Assembly (NCBI GenBank): GCA_028023455.1 | Contig: JAQFVV010000445.1 | Coordinates: forward strand, 186,001 to 250,000 | Length of the DNA stretch: 64,000 nucleotides | Direction: 5' to 3' | Source of the DNA: Epiperipatus broadwayi | Taxonomy: Eukaryota > Onychophora > Udeonychophora > Euonychophora > Peripatidae | Part shown: positions 46,623 through 57,679 of the stretch, in pieces | How the letters are laid out: every line of letters starts with the position of its first letter | Numbering within the stretch: the first letter of the stretch is position 1 | Translations under genes and position numbers: made by a program | Notes under the pieces: generated by a model | The model's input: only the letters and a program-made list of their open reading frames with translations | Database searches by the model: none | What the model was told of the DNA's origin: nothing

Positions 46623-46871
46623 ATGCAAATCTGTTACAAAATTATAACAAAGAAGATAGCATCCATGCCTAATAAACCATATAGTAAATTTTCACAAAGA
46701 TCTTCTGAAGACAAGATTGATTCTTCTTGTCATCATTGTAGAAAGAGTCCAAAAACTCATTATATTACCTCTGAAATATTGTGGTCAAAAAGTAAAAGTT
46801 GTCATGTTCTTAATGTGTTCTTAATGATCACAAATAAAATTTATGTAAACTTCAGTTTATACATGAATTAA
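46623..46871 (+). pseudogene. Possible captured exon with CHHCRK zinc-finger start
   Basis: An 82-codon frame holding SSCHHCRKSPKTHY (Cys codons at 46728 and 46737) and a further SCHV. CHxCR-type starts occur in the 4CXXC-R1 zinc finger of CDCA7-like proteins, but the later C-x-C pairs of that domain are not present here. A TTATTATAG just upstream (46610-46617) could be a splice acceptor. Base composition is slightly less AT-rich than its flanks. It may be a decayed or partial exon, or chance. I would not name a gene. Confidence 0.2.
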
Positions 46872-47380
46872 ATAAAAATGATTCTGAATTACAGATGGAA
46901 ATTTGTAAATATGCAAGTAAAAACAAAGTAAATTAGGAATGTTGAACATTTGCATCAGTGAAAATGCCATATTGTTTCTTAAGACATTATTATACATGTG
47001 TTTATTTATTATATAAAACTTAAAATTTTCATTGAGAATAATAATAGAAATACTTTAGTTTGTTGGCATCTGTGAAATTTGTTTAGACAATATTGTGAAT
47101 ATCAAAATGTATAGACACACATTTACCCTGCTTAATGAATGTAACTGGTTCCCCAAATCTCATCATTAAGCAAGAGTATCATATAAAGAACAAGTATTTA
47201 TAATGGTTTCTAATTATAAAATTTTGGCTGGTTACTCCAGTTAAAAATTACACTATAAGCTGTGAACAAACAACTTAACTTGGTATATATAGTAATTAAA
47301 AAAACTCTTAATATATGTTATATCCTTCTATAAATTGTGTGATGTGTATTATGCAAATATGCACTTAAAATATTTATGCC
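46872..47380. other. AT-rich filler, no gene
   Basis: Nothing recognisable on either strand. Confidence 0.5.
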
Positions 47381-47385
47381 CCATG

Positions 47386-48434
47386 TTTCCCCAGAAATAA
47401 GACCAGGTCTTATGTTAATTTTTGCTCCAAAAGACACTGTAGGGTTTACATTCAGGGGAAGTCTTATTTTTTTCCTTGTACAAAAATCTTCATTTATTCA
47501 ATATTTCTTATTGCAGAAAGCTATAAGATTCTTACATCAGAAGCCCTCCACCCACAATTTCTTTTTTGTTCTCACTGGAATAACTCTTTTTGCACTCATC
47601 TGGTGATCAGAATATTATTCCATTTAAACTTGCCATTATATCAAGTGTTAATTGAAGACTTGCAAGACGAGTGATTAAGAATGGTTTGTCCACATAAAAA
47701 GTAACAAAAAAATGCAAGCACAAAAATTCATAAAATGTTTCTGTATTTCACACATTCATTATAACACATAGCATATTGAATTATGATGATTCACATATGA
47801 TATAACTACATCCATCCATTATCATGTGCTCACATTGTAAACACGTTCCAAATTATTTGTAAAAACTCTGCTTGGATATATATTTTTAAAAGCTTTTTTT
47901 TAAGAGAGAGACTTTTGATTTAACTTAAGCTAAACTTTGATTATTAAAATCACTTCTGTTATTTTAATAAAATCTTTTAGGAGGAAAAAAATATTTAAAA
48001 AATAAAACTAATTTTTCTTTTATCTTGAAAAAAGCCACCATGATGAAATTCTAAATCAAGCATTCTAAATCTAAGTATTAAATATAAATAAGTACCTAAA
48101 GATATACAAATGAAATTATAAATTGTTCAATATACTGACTTGTGGTAGATAAATTGTTTCTTTATGCAGATAGAATTACATTTGTCAAAAATTATTGATG
48201 GGGAAAATACAAAAAGAAAATATAATTTATATTACCATTTATTTAAAACATTAATGTAAATACTATTGTTTATTTATATACTCATTACTTTATATTTCAA
48301 TACATCCATCAACCATCTCTATGGATGATGATCTTAACTAGGGTTTATATTTGGGGAAGGGCTTATATTATAAGCATTCTGAAAAATCATGCTACAGCTT
48401 ATTTTCTACTAAGGTCTTATTTTGGGGGAAATAC
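47386..48434. mobile_element. Element with terminal inverted repeats (TTTCCCC...AAATAAGACC)
   Basis: TGTTTCCCCAGAAATAAGACC at the left end is matched inverted by GGTCTTATTTTGGGGGAAATA at the right end. Subterminal blocks also repeat the theme (AGGGGAAGTCTTATTTTT on the left; GGGTTTATATTTGGGGAAGG on the right). There is no transposase ORF; the 76-codon ORF at 47376-47606 merely reads the left end. About 1.05 kb long. It looks like a non-autonomous DNA transposon. I recall similar ends from repeats of other animals but cannot name the family. Confidence 0.6.
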
Positions 48435-49154
48435 AATATGTATGATAATGCAACTTAAATCAATGTTTAAAAAAACTTAGCTTATGGTTGTTGTTCTTCA
48501 TCATCCACTCATCAATCATACTTATCCAGCTTTCTAAATTGTCAATGCTCATGCTAAGGTCCATTATTATGTTCTAAATCCTTTGAGCTTAGTTTTTTGG
48601 AGGAGTGCACCAAATTTTGATATCTGAGAATCTCTGAAAAATGTTTACAATAAATGGTTGATGCATGTCTTAGATTTTCCTTTCATATGGGATTTTATGA
48701 TTTTGGAAAGTTTTGATACACTAGATAATTTGAACACTTTGTTCTATTTTGTCATTGTTTTTACAAATAATAATGATGGTAAATGTCAATAAACTATAAA
48801 ACAGATATTATGATTTTCTTCTCTTTCACTTGATATAAGATATTAATTTCTTTTTCCAAGATCAGAGATGTTTTTGATTTTTTCATGGTCATATTAGTTG
48901 TCATAATTTTAGTTGAAAATGTATATAGCTAAATAAAAGCATTTAATAATTTCAAAAATGCAGAAAAATGAATGAGAAAGTGAAAGTAAATTAACAGTTA
49001 ACAATTTTGTGTTCTTCCATACAACTGTTTCTGGTTGCACTAAAAAAATTCAAACTGAAGATGTATTTTTTTAAGTTTGCACTACTATATTATATTACTT
49101 GGATAAAATTATTTAGATTTTTTAATGTTTAATTTTGTTTAGAAGGTAATAAAC

Positions 49155-49611
49155 CTTTCTTACTAGTGTGAAACATAACATTAAATCAGCAATGTTAAAT
49201 GTGAAAATACTCTTGTTGCCACCACAAGATAAAGACTTTGCAAAAGTAAAAATGATCATCTTATTTTTGAAACTAAATGCACTTATATAGGCCAATCTTA
49301 AGTGTCTTAAAATGAGAGCATGAATATATTAAATTATTCACTTTACAATCATTTCTTTTGATAATCTTATTAACACTTATGAAATATTATAATTTACTTC
49401 ATGCTAATATTAGAAGATATTAAGCTATGTAATAATTACTGAATTTTACTAGCATAGTATCAGATTTCCCTCACTAGTGTCATACATAATATTTAATCAG
49501 TAATGTTAAATGCAAGGATATTCTCATTCCAGCCACAAAATAAAGACTTTGAGACAATAAGAATCACCATTTTACTTTCAAACCTAAATGCCTTTATATA
49601 GGTCAATCTTA
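49155..49611. repeat. Direct repeat, two ~147-bp copies 310 bp apart
   Basis: The first copy (49155-49301) and second copy (49467-49611) share the order CACTAGTGT/CTAGTGTGA, AATCAGCAATGTTAAATG or AATCAGTAATGTTAAATG, ATAAAGACTTTG, and CTTATATAGGCCAATCTTAA or TTTATATAGGTCAATCTTAA. Divergence is moderate. Nature unknown. Confidence 0.6.
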
Positions 49612-49920
49612 ACAACTTATTTAATTGATTATAAGCAATTGTTATTTATCATTAGTATAGTGTAAGAATAGCAAAAATAGAATACAGTACATTACTAAAA
49701 CTTAATGGCAGTTAATGTCAAAAAAATAGTCTGACATATTAAAAGAGGAAAAAAAGTATCTAATGCATTCTGTGTTTGAATATTGCAATCAAGATTCAAG
49801 GCTTTTTTTTTCAATGTATATTATGCAAATCTAAACAAACAGTATTTTATATATAATATTGAATTTCAAAAATCTTACACTTTTCACTTTTCAGCAAAAA
49901 AAAACTTATTATTGATTACA

Positions 49921-49950
49921 GTTTCGACTGTACCATGCAGTCTTCATCAG
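49921..49950 (-). ncRNA. Hammerhead-like motif, degenerate
   Basis: Minus strand: CUGAUGA, an extra A, a clean stem GACUG-CAUGGUA-CAGUC, then GAAAC. The core and stem II look right except for the extra A, but I cannot find a good stem I or stem III. It may derive from a Penelope-like or related element. Confidence 0.35.
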
Positions 49951-51477
49951 ATCTACAAAATTTTATATATAAGTACACTTACTGTTGCATTTTTTTTGCC
50001 GTGAGATATTGCTTTTTATTAAATGCAATAGCTTATTTTTTGGAAATAATTTTAAAATTTTTAGATTAGTACAAGTAAAGTCAGAAATGTGAACTACTTA
50101 AATAAATATTAAAAGTATGAATCTTTTTCAGTTTATTTGTATTGCACTTCTATCATACAATTTTATTATTAATCACATAATGTATGCAATTTTGCTCACA
50201 TTTTTTAAACTGAAAATATATTAGCAGTACAATTGTGATAACATTTGCAACTCTGAAGCAAACAATGAAATATTTTAAAATCAAGCAAATAGATTAAATA
50301 CTACTTTTAATTTAGATTTAGTAATTTTTGATCGTATAAAGTTCATTATTATGAAACCTTTTTTTTTTGTCAAAATAACAATTACAATAACTATATTACA
50401 AAACAGTGATCATAATTTTTATGACAAGCAAAGTATGGTTGGTAAAAATTTTAATCCATAAAAATAAATACAGTATACAGTATTTAAACCAATGTACACA
50501 TTGTCAAATTTAATACTGGATTAATATATTTAGTTGTTATACATCATTAAAATATGAATTGAATTATTTATTATACTAAATGAAACACTTTTTTTTTGTA
50601 ATCATTAATGAGGAAAATCTTTACTTTAGATATGTCATTTATGAAGTATTAATTGGCCTGCAAGAATTTTGAATAAAAATTAAATACTGTACTGTACATA
50701 CATTAATTGTATTTTAAGATTATAATCAAAACATTGTACATAGCATTAGTTATTGTGCACCATATTGCATAATATAAATAAACTCTGTATTGTATATTTT
50801 CAGTATGAAAGTCACTATTTTGCTTTTGGCTGGTATGACATTAATAACTATTTTATGGTATCATCAGTCTCACAAAATGGCTGCCATTTTTAAAAATGGC
50901 TACCAAAAAAGTTTTTAAGATTTTTTTTTAAGATTGTTATAGTGAATAATTAATTGTAAATCAAAACAGTCGGTTATAGTTTTATAGACAAAGACGCCGC
51001 TCGTTGGTGCCGTTATCAGGCCAAAACTATAAAATATGAACATTCCCAGGCCGTTGATTTTAATCATTTTGCTGTGTTTTTTGTTATGCGAAAAAAAAAA
51101 AAAAAAAATACCAAAAAAATCATGGTTTTTAAACTTTTTTTTTTATTAACATAAAGAAATTAAATGACAACAATAAATGTAAAATAAAATCAAAAAATTT
51201 CAATTTGATTCTGGTTTTTTTTTTGGAGTTACGCCTTTTTTTATATTGTTGTTGTTGTTTAAAAATTCATAATCGGAACAAAAAGTAAAACTTCTTAGTT
51301 TTTGGTTTTACATTTTAATTTTTACAGAGAAACAGATATTAAAATGGCTTTAAACTTTTTTTTGGATATGCTTTTTAGGATATTTAAAAAAAGTAAATTG
51401 CAAATTTATTACTGGATATTTTTGTCTTACCGCTATTTTTTACTTCCAATACAATGGCAAACAAAAGTAAAAATTTT

Positions 51478-51515
51478 TAGGGTTAGGGTTTAGAGTTAGG
51501 GTAAGAGTTAGGGTT
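51478..51515 (+). repeat. Short degenerate TTAGGG repeats
   Basis: TTAGGGTTAGGGTTTAGAGT followed by TAGGGTAAGAGTTAGGGTT: about five TTAGGG-like units, some altered. It is inside the inverted-repeat element above, so it is an interstitial patch and not a chromosome end. Confidence 0.7.
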
Positions 51516-51844
51516 CTGTTGTTGGTAAATTACAGAATAGAACAACATGTGCGATTTCCTGCGCCATATTTTTGGTCTTGTGGAATGTTACGAACAGTAT
51601 ATTACTTGGCACGTTACCTAATTTTAACTGACTTTACACATCTATCTGGACAAGAATTTGCCACTTAAAACTTCAATACAGAATGGTGTAAACAGGTAGA
51701 TAATTATTACTTAAGAAAATCTGAATATTTCAATACTTTAAAAAAAATCAATAAAAAACACATTTCCATCAAATTCAAATACACACACTCTCTCACCAAG
51801 CCATAAAAATTGAATAAACTGTACAAATTGCACAAAATTTATTT

Positions 51845-52005
51845 GCTGCAATGCGACGAAGTGGCCTGCATTCTGTAACACAACACGAATGCTGTATTAT
51901 AGTTCAACATGGGTTTGCATACATGCTGTACTGCGACGCGACAAAGCGGCCTGCAATCTGTAACACAACAAAAAAGTTGTTATATTAAACATGGGTTTGA
52001 ACATG
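51845..52005. repeat. Tandem duplication, ~80-bp unit
   Basis: Two units share GCTG.A.TGCGACG, AAGTGGCCTGCATTCTGTAA or AAGCGGCCTGCAATCTGTAA, CACAACA, and CATGGGTTTG. CpG-containing GCGACG survives in both. Nature unknown. Confidence 0.65.
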
Positions 52006-52095
52006 TTGGCCATGGAAACAGCATTTTTATGTGCTTTAGGACATAAGTGACACCATCCAGTGGCATCTTTGTCCATAAAACTACAACCAAACAGT

Positions 52096-52412
52096 CAATA
52101 CAAATTGATGATGATCAATATTGTGAATCTTTACATAATGGTTATGTGCTAAGCAGGGCATGAGTGTATTAAAAAATAACATACATGTATATAGATGTGT
52201 GTAACATGCATACATATAAGTGTGAGTCCATATATGTATACACATATCAAAAATCTAATTAGAAAAAATTTGAACTCAGATTTTCAAGCTCTTTACAGCT
52301 ATTTACTCCATTGTATATAACCTTTACAAAATTCTGAGCTCAAATCCCTTTTAATTACATTAAGTTCAGTATAAACAATATACTTATATTTAAATATTAC
52401 ATATTGAAAATG

Positions 52413-52452
<40 letters not shown>

Positions 52453-53860
52453 GGCTATTCATGTTGTATTTTTGTAAATCAAGTGACTTACAATATATAT
52501 TTAAAAGTTAGTTATTAATTTATAATTTCTTTATATTTTATTTACTGTTTTTTTTAATCACAGGTAATTGAAATTGGAAAAATGAAAATCACAGATATAT
52601 AGTAAAGTATTTTTATGATAACATACTTGAAAGGCATATATATACTGTGGGGTACCCACAGCTTCATTTTGCTATCTTCTATGATTTATAAATTTCTAAA
52701 TGAAGAGAACAATTCAAAGTCAAATATGTTTAATTAAAATATGTTTATTTTGTTTTTAAATCTGGAATAAATAAATCATTTATTTGTGAAAATAATACAT
52801 ATATATTTACATCGATTGGCAATAATGCCTTATTGAAATTTGAAGAAAGAAATAACATGTTAAAAGTTAGTTTTTTAAAACTGCATTGTTTATGTTAATA
52901 CAGAGAGAAAAATGATTTTCAGAAGGAAGGAAGACATATTTTCTTTCCTAATCTTACCGCATCTTATAAGTTTTGGACTAGCAGTAAACAAAATGGATTG
53001 TAAATAGAAAGCCTAAAAAAAGGCACGAGGCCCTCTTCATTTAATGTCAGTGATTAAAAAATTGAATATATAACAACAGAACACTATGCTGACAGCCATT
53101 GAATTTAAGACTGAAAAATCTACTTATATTGTAATATTGATAAAGGAAAATAATCTTGAACATTTAATGATTAGAAGGTCTATGTAACCATTATGTATAT
53201 GTGTGCTAGCATGAAGATGCCAAAGGAAATATTGCAAGATAAGAAATTACAATTAAAGTTTTATATACACTAACATTAACATATACTCAAAAAAAATTAC
53301 TTATCGACTGTCAAAAATAATAGATATAAATGTTTATACAAAAAAAAAAATTTTCTAAACTAATATTATTAATTACCATGCAATTGAGATCTGTCATTTG
53401 ATATCTTAATTAATAATAATAAAGTAAAGTAAAACCGTCAGCTAGAACATATTATTTGCATAATTTAATTTAAAATTATAAAGATATTACTGATTTGTTA
53501 TATTTTTTATAATAATATTAAAATTTAATTATATATTTTATTTTTACTTGTATGAAAGGAATTTATAATTAACTCTTTTTGACTCTATCTATTGATAATT
53601 TTAATTATATAATATATGTTATATTTAAATATATGTGAGGGTGAACTATAAATGAATTACAAGTGCATATTATAGAATGTTAATTGCTATTATAAATTAT
53701 TATTTGCTATAACCACCTCATATAAATTAATAATTATTTTAATAAATTTATGTTGTTGTTATTAACAATAGATGTTTCAATTTACTACTGCATAAACCAC
53801 TAAATAAATATTTTATTTTACCCTATAGTATATTGCAGGTGTAATTTCACTATCCACTAA
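52096..53860. other. AT-rich filler with fragments of the hammerhead-bearing repeat
   Basis: About 52325-52410 (AAATTCTGAGCTCAAATCCC, then TTTAAATATTACATATT) matches the 3' part and linker of repeat copy A3 at 22.97-23.09 kb, and 52265-52300 is a short inverted piece of the same. The ribozyme itself is not present here. (TA)n lies at about 52431-52452. No gene. Confidence 0.5.
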
Positions 53861-53862
53861 GG

Positions 53863-54132
53863 AGTTAGTTTTATTTAAGTATTAACTGCTGACATTGCAC
53901 GCAATAAGAATTAATTTTTACAACTTTAAATTGATTCAAAATATTTCTAAATTTAAGATCTGACTATTAACTCATTGTAAATCAAAAGATTTCCCAATCG
54001 TTAATGTTTAATGGAAATAGTGGACTTAATCAGTGAAGAATTTATTAGCTTCATGATCCCAAATCATAATGCTTTAGATTCGCCTATATATATATATTGT
54101 ATATGGATATATATATATATATATATCAACTG

Positions 54133-54166
<34 letters not shown>

Positions 54167-54710
54167 CAGTTGAAGATAAGAGATGGGCCACTCTTATCTT
54201 TATAAAGTCGAATCATGCATTTAGTTTTGTAGAGGTCTCTTTTGTAATAAATTAAGCACTCAAGGTGCATGAACTAAGGTTTTAGCCTTATTTAAGTATT
54301 ACGTGCTGACATTGCACTTAATAAGAATTAATATTTACAACTTTAAATTGATTCAAAATATTTTTAAATTTAAGATCTGACTATTAACTCATTGTAAATC
54401 GAAAGATTTCATGATTGTTAATGTTTAACAGAAATAATGGACTTAATCAGTGAAGAATTTATTAGCTTCATTCTCCCAAATCATAATGCTTTAGATTTTC
54501 CTATATATATAGAAAAAATGGATTGAAAATAAGACTTGGGCCACTCTTATTTTTATAAATTTGAATCTTGCATTTAGATTTGTAGAGGTCTCTCTTGTAA
54601 TACATTGAGCACTCAAGACACATGTACTAAGGTTTTAGCCTTATTTAAGTATTACGTGATGACATTGCGCTTAATAAGAATTAATATTTAAAAGTTAATA
54701 AATTTTCTTT
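53863..54710. repeat. Tandem repeat, three units of 350-420 bp
   Basis: GCTGACATTGCAC with AATAAGAATTAAT, then ACTATTAACTCATTGTAAAT, AGTGAAGAATTTATTAGCTT, AAATCATAATGCTTTAGATT, TGGGCCACTCTTAT, TTGTAGAGGTCTCT and TTTTAGCCTTATTTAAGTAT recur in order. The unit starts near 53885, 54303 and 54653; the third is truncated after about 60 bp. The first unit is longer because it has a TA-rich hairpin. No ORF. The structure could be a small satellite or tandem terminal repeats of an element. Confidence 0.8.
54126..54172. repeat. TA hairpin inside the tandem repeat
   Basis: TCAACTGATTTA and TAAATCAGTTGA flank a TA tract, giving a perfect palindrome. It is present in unit 1 only. Confidence 0.85.
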
Positions 54711-56215
54711 TCTTTGCCAATCAAAAACATTCATATGAATTCATTTGTGAGTCTCTATTAATTTATGAGTCCTTTGTACATGTCAATATAAAATATTATA
54801 AAGTCATTTGTAATCGATTTATTTCTTTACTCATTATAATTTAAATTGCTTGAGTATGGCATTTACTCAACATATTTAGATTGCCCAGATACATATTATA
54901 TAAGTTGAGAAAAATACTTAGTTCATAATTATATTTATTACAGGTAGTTGTCCAAATATGTAATGCACTTAGTTTGCAGGCCAACTAGCCATATTCAGTT
55001 GTGATATTTTCAGTATATTTGGAGTTACTTAATCTGAGGGTAATTAATGATAGTCAAATCCATTTATGATATTAATTATCTATCGTGATGAGTAGTATAT
55101 TATTTTTTACTATCATTTATAAATTTAGAATAGGATCTTCCTTTACATTTGGCTTAACCAACAAGGAAATATTACTATTTATAAAACAATGTTGCTTCAT
55201 TAGCATTATTACAGGGTTTTATTAATAGAATAAACTAGATATTGTCATTTACAATTGGCTATCCAACAAAAGCATGGTTATTTATCCATGACCAATGAAA
55301 GATTTTAAGTTGCATAATATTAGACAGATAGAAGCAAAATATTTGATCAATGATCACAATTGATATCACTTAGTTTGTATATACTAGTGTTGTATTAAAA
55401 TGATTAATGACTCTATAGATAATAATTTTAAATTTGTGTGTTTTATTAGAGATTTGAATTTAGAATGAGTTATCGAAGTGTTTCCTGACAATTAAGTATA
55501 ACAGTACATGAGTTGAGAAATGACAAAGCTATAAAGTGCTTTACAAATAAAATATTTTATAAGTTTGCCAAAAGAGTATCAGAAAATGATCCTGGACTTG
55601 GCATATAATAATAAAAATAAGAATTTATCTTCATGACTTTAAAAGCACCAGATGCTAGATGTGTGCTTTATATTAGTAATATGCCAAAGAAATATGGGCT
55701 CATTACTAATAAATATTATTAAGTTCTTCTCATGGAGTATCTGTAAGATAAATAATAAATAACATTTGAAGCTAGCTTATTTAACAAAGGTATTGTATTA
55801 GTTATTTTGAAAAATACATAGAAACCATTAGTGCTCACTGTTTGAATCTGTTGGTAATAGCATAACACAAAGTCTTCTGAGCATGTTTATGAAAACTAAG
55901 CTAGGTTGTATGCAATATAGGTTAAAATTTTAAAATTAATAATAATATGTTAGTTTGGTATAATAAGTTGTATTAGATAAATCGATCACTATCAAAAATG
56001 ATGCTATTGTGGTATTTGTATTAAAGAGTTCTCTTACCTGATTTAAAATATGTATTGAGCTAAAATCTGTACTTGTAGACATTTTATTAAGTTGTAGTGT
56101 TTAGCGTATAAAGCATAGCAGAGAAAACAAGTTATTCATTTTATTTGATCTGAAATATTAAATTGAGGAGTAAATTATTGTTCTTTTCTTTCTAAAATAG
56201 TAATTATAAATAAAA
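54711..56215. other. AT-rich filler, no gene
   Basis: No ORF or motif on either strand that I can support. Confidence 0.5.
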
Positions 56216-56221
56216 ATAAAT

Positions 56222-56820
56222 TATGGAAAATAAAAAAGAGACAGTTATGTTAGAACAAGAAAAAAAAAGTTAATGAAGTCTCTGTCATATCAGAAGATGA
56301 TCTAAATGAACCTATAATAGTTATGTTAAAATGTTTAATGAGTAAAGTGAAGCAAATCAAACTAGAGATGAAACAAAGCCAAGAAGATACTTAAACTAGA
56401 ATGAACCAAAGTCAAGAAATGTTAATAATAAAAATAGGAGAGGGTCAATATGAGTTAGAGAATAGGATAAAACACGAAATCAAGCATATTCATACAGAAT
56501 TAGTTTATAAAGTAAGAATAGCATATAAACAAATAAATGATTTCAAAGTTAGGTTTAATGAATCAGAGGTCAACATGGAAGAAATTCAAAGTCAAATGCC
56601 TGTGTGAGTCGATAATATAGAAGAGGGTCAATCTAAATTAGAAGATAAGTTAGAATTCCAAAATAAGAATAAAGCTTTAGAAGTTGTATTATATGAGTGT
56701 CAACAAATTAATGATAAAGAATTAGAGAAGGTACAAAATACACAAGAACAGAAAGTCCAAAGTTTAGTCAGAGTACACATTAGCATTCATATTATAATAT
56801 TAGTTTAGGTGTAATACAGT
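56222..56820 (+). pseudogene. Coiled-coil, gag-like remnant
   Basis: A plus-strand reading frame with a few stops and shifts yields a charged Gln/Glu/Lys/Met-rich protein. It has repeated MNQSQEM- and EEGQSKLED-like heptads (open piece 56401-56607), followed by more coiled coil (EFQNKNKALEV, NTQEQKVQSL). Such repeats with MKQSQED and EGQ-LE units are seen at the start of gag polyproteins of some arthropod LTR elements. No zinc knuckle or protease follows before the solo LTR at 57.09 kb. It is a decayed coding region; the retroelement origin is inference from composition. Confidence 0.4.
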
Positions 56821-57083
56821 TTAAAATAAATAACCAGGTTTCTTTGAAAAGAAATTCTATCACAAGCTTACATAATGAGGACACATATAAAATTTTGTCT
56901 TCAGAAATAAAACCTTTAAAATTTAAGTGATTTTTATTATCATGAGGTACATAGCATAAATATAAATACCTTGACTGTGAATATGAGAAAAATTTTGTAG
57001 AGTAAGATCAATGGTGTATGTTTCATTTGTGAGATTAGTGAATTAGAAAATATAGTTTATGACAAGGCTGTTATCAAATGTGT

Positions 57084-57088
57084 GAATC
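57084..57088. repeat. Left target-site duplication of solo LTR
   Basis: GAATC, repeated at 57675-57679 immediately after the LTR. Confidence 0.75.
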
Positions 57089-57674
57089 TGTTATAGTCCT
57101 CCCTTCCCTCAGAAGTGGACTATTCCAGATTCTGTCTTTATCTGATCAGATTAAGTATTGTTTGCTGCTGGCCAATAGGCTAATGTACAGCTAAACATAT
57201 AGCCCATGATTAATACAGGCCAATAAGCAGTGATTCTCACTGAATCCAAATGTTTTCAGTAAAGTCAGGGATCTGACTATAAATAGTCAGCCTTTTGTGA
57301 GAATCAGGGGAGAACATCTGTCTAACCTACAAAGACAGTACACATTCCCCCAGGGTTTCTCTGGTAACCTGAATAGCAATAAGCATTCCCATGATAGCCA
57401 TATGATATTAGTCCTACACAGCTAGGCAAGTCCACAAAGGGACCAGATGCTGCTAAGACTATTGTTGACTTGAGGCAAGCTATCAGATGTAGCTGGAAGC
57501 AGTAGGACCACAAACACAAAGCCCAAAGTTTACTTTAATCTATAACATTCAGTATTGTATATATTCTCATGTAATATATATATTTATAGATATAATAAAG
57601 ATTATATTAATGGTAACTCAGGTCTTTGTATTATTTTCTGTAAGTTAGGTCTATGATCCAGATCAAACACAACA
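57089..57674 (+). mobile_element. Solo LTR, 586 bp
   Basis: The segment begins TGTTATAG, ends CACAACA (inverted TGTT/AACA ends), and is bracketed by GAATC. It is less AT-rich than its surroundings. A TATA box in ACTATAAATAGTC at about 57277-57289 and a polyadenylation signal AATAAA near 57593 are in the right order for U3-R-U5 on the plus strand. No internal region or second LTR is present, so it is the product of LTR-LTR recombination. The minus ORF 57322-57519 inside it is a shadow. Family unknown; 5-bp duplications fit gypsy or BEL/Pao. Confidence 0.72.
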
Positions 57675-57679
57675 GAATC
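57675..57679. repeat. Right target-site duplication of solo LTR
   Basis: GAATC, exact copy of 57084-57088. Confidence 0.75.

Larger units (their letters stand above)
48440..50960. other. No gene; contains a dispersed direct repeat
   Basis: Apart from the direct duplication at 49155-49301 and 49467-49611 and the hammerhead-like motif at 49921, I see AT-rich filler only. The ORF at 49783-50004 is Phe/Tyr-rich and without motifs. Confidence 0.45.
50966..52093. mobile_element. ~1.1-kb element with ~45-bp terminal inverted repeats
   Basis: CAGTCGGTTATAGTTTTATA then GACAAAGACGCC on the left is matched inverted by GGCATCTTTGTC and CATAAAACTACAACCAAACAG on the right, with about 80% identity. It contains a telomere-like TTAGGG patch (51478-51515) and a tandem duplication (51845-52005). 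The only ORF of note (51302-51493) is Phe-rich and without motifs. Probably a non-autonomous DNA transposon; family not recognised. Flanking duplication not resolved. Confidence 0.55.

Noticed and set aside
51478-51515. Telomere or chromosome end
   Set aside because: Only about five altered TTAGGG units inside a transposon-like element, with ordinary sequence on both sides.
57322-57519. 65-codon minus ORF rich in Cys and Tyr
   Set aside because: Lies wholly inside the solo LTR, antisense to it.
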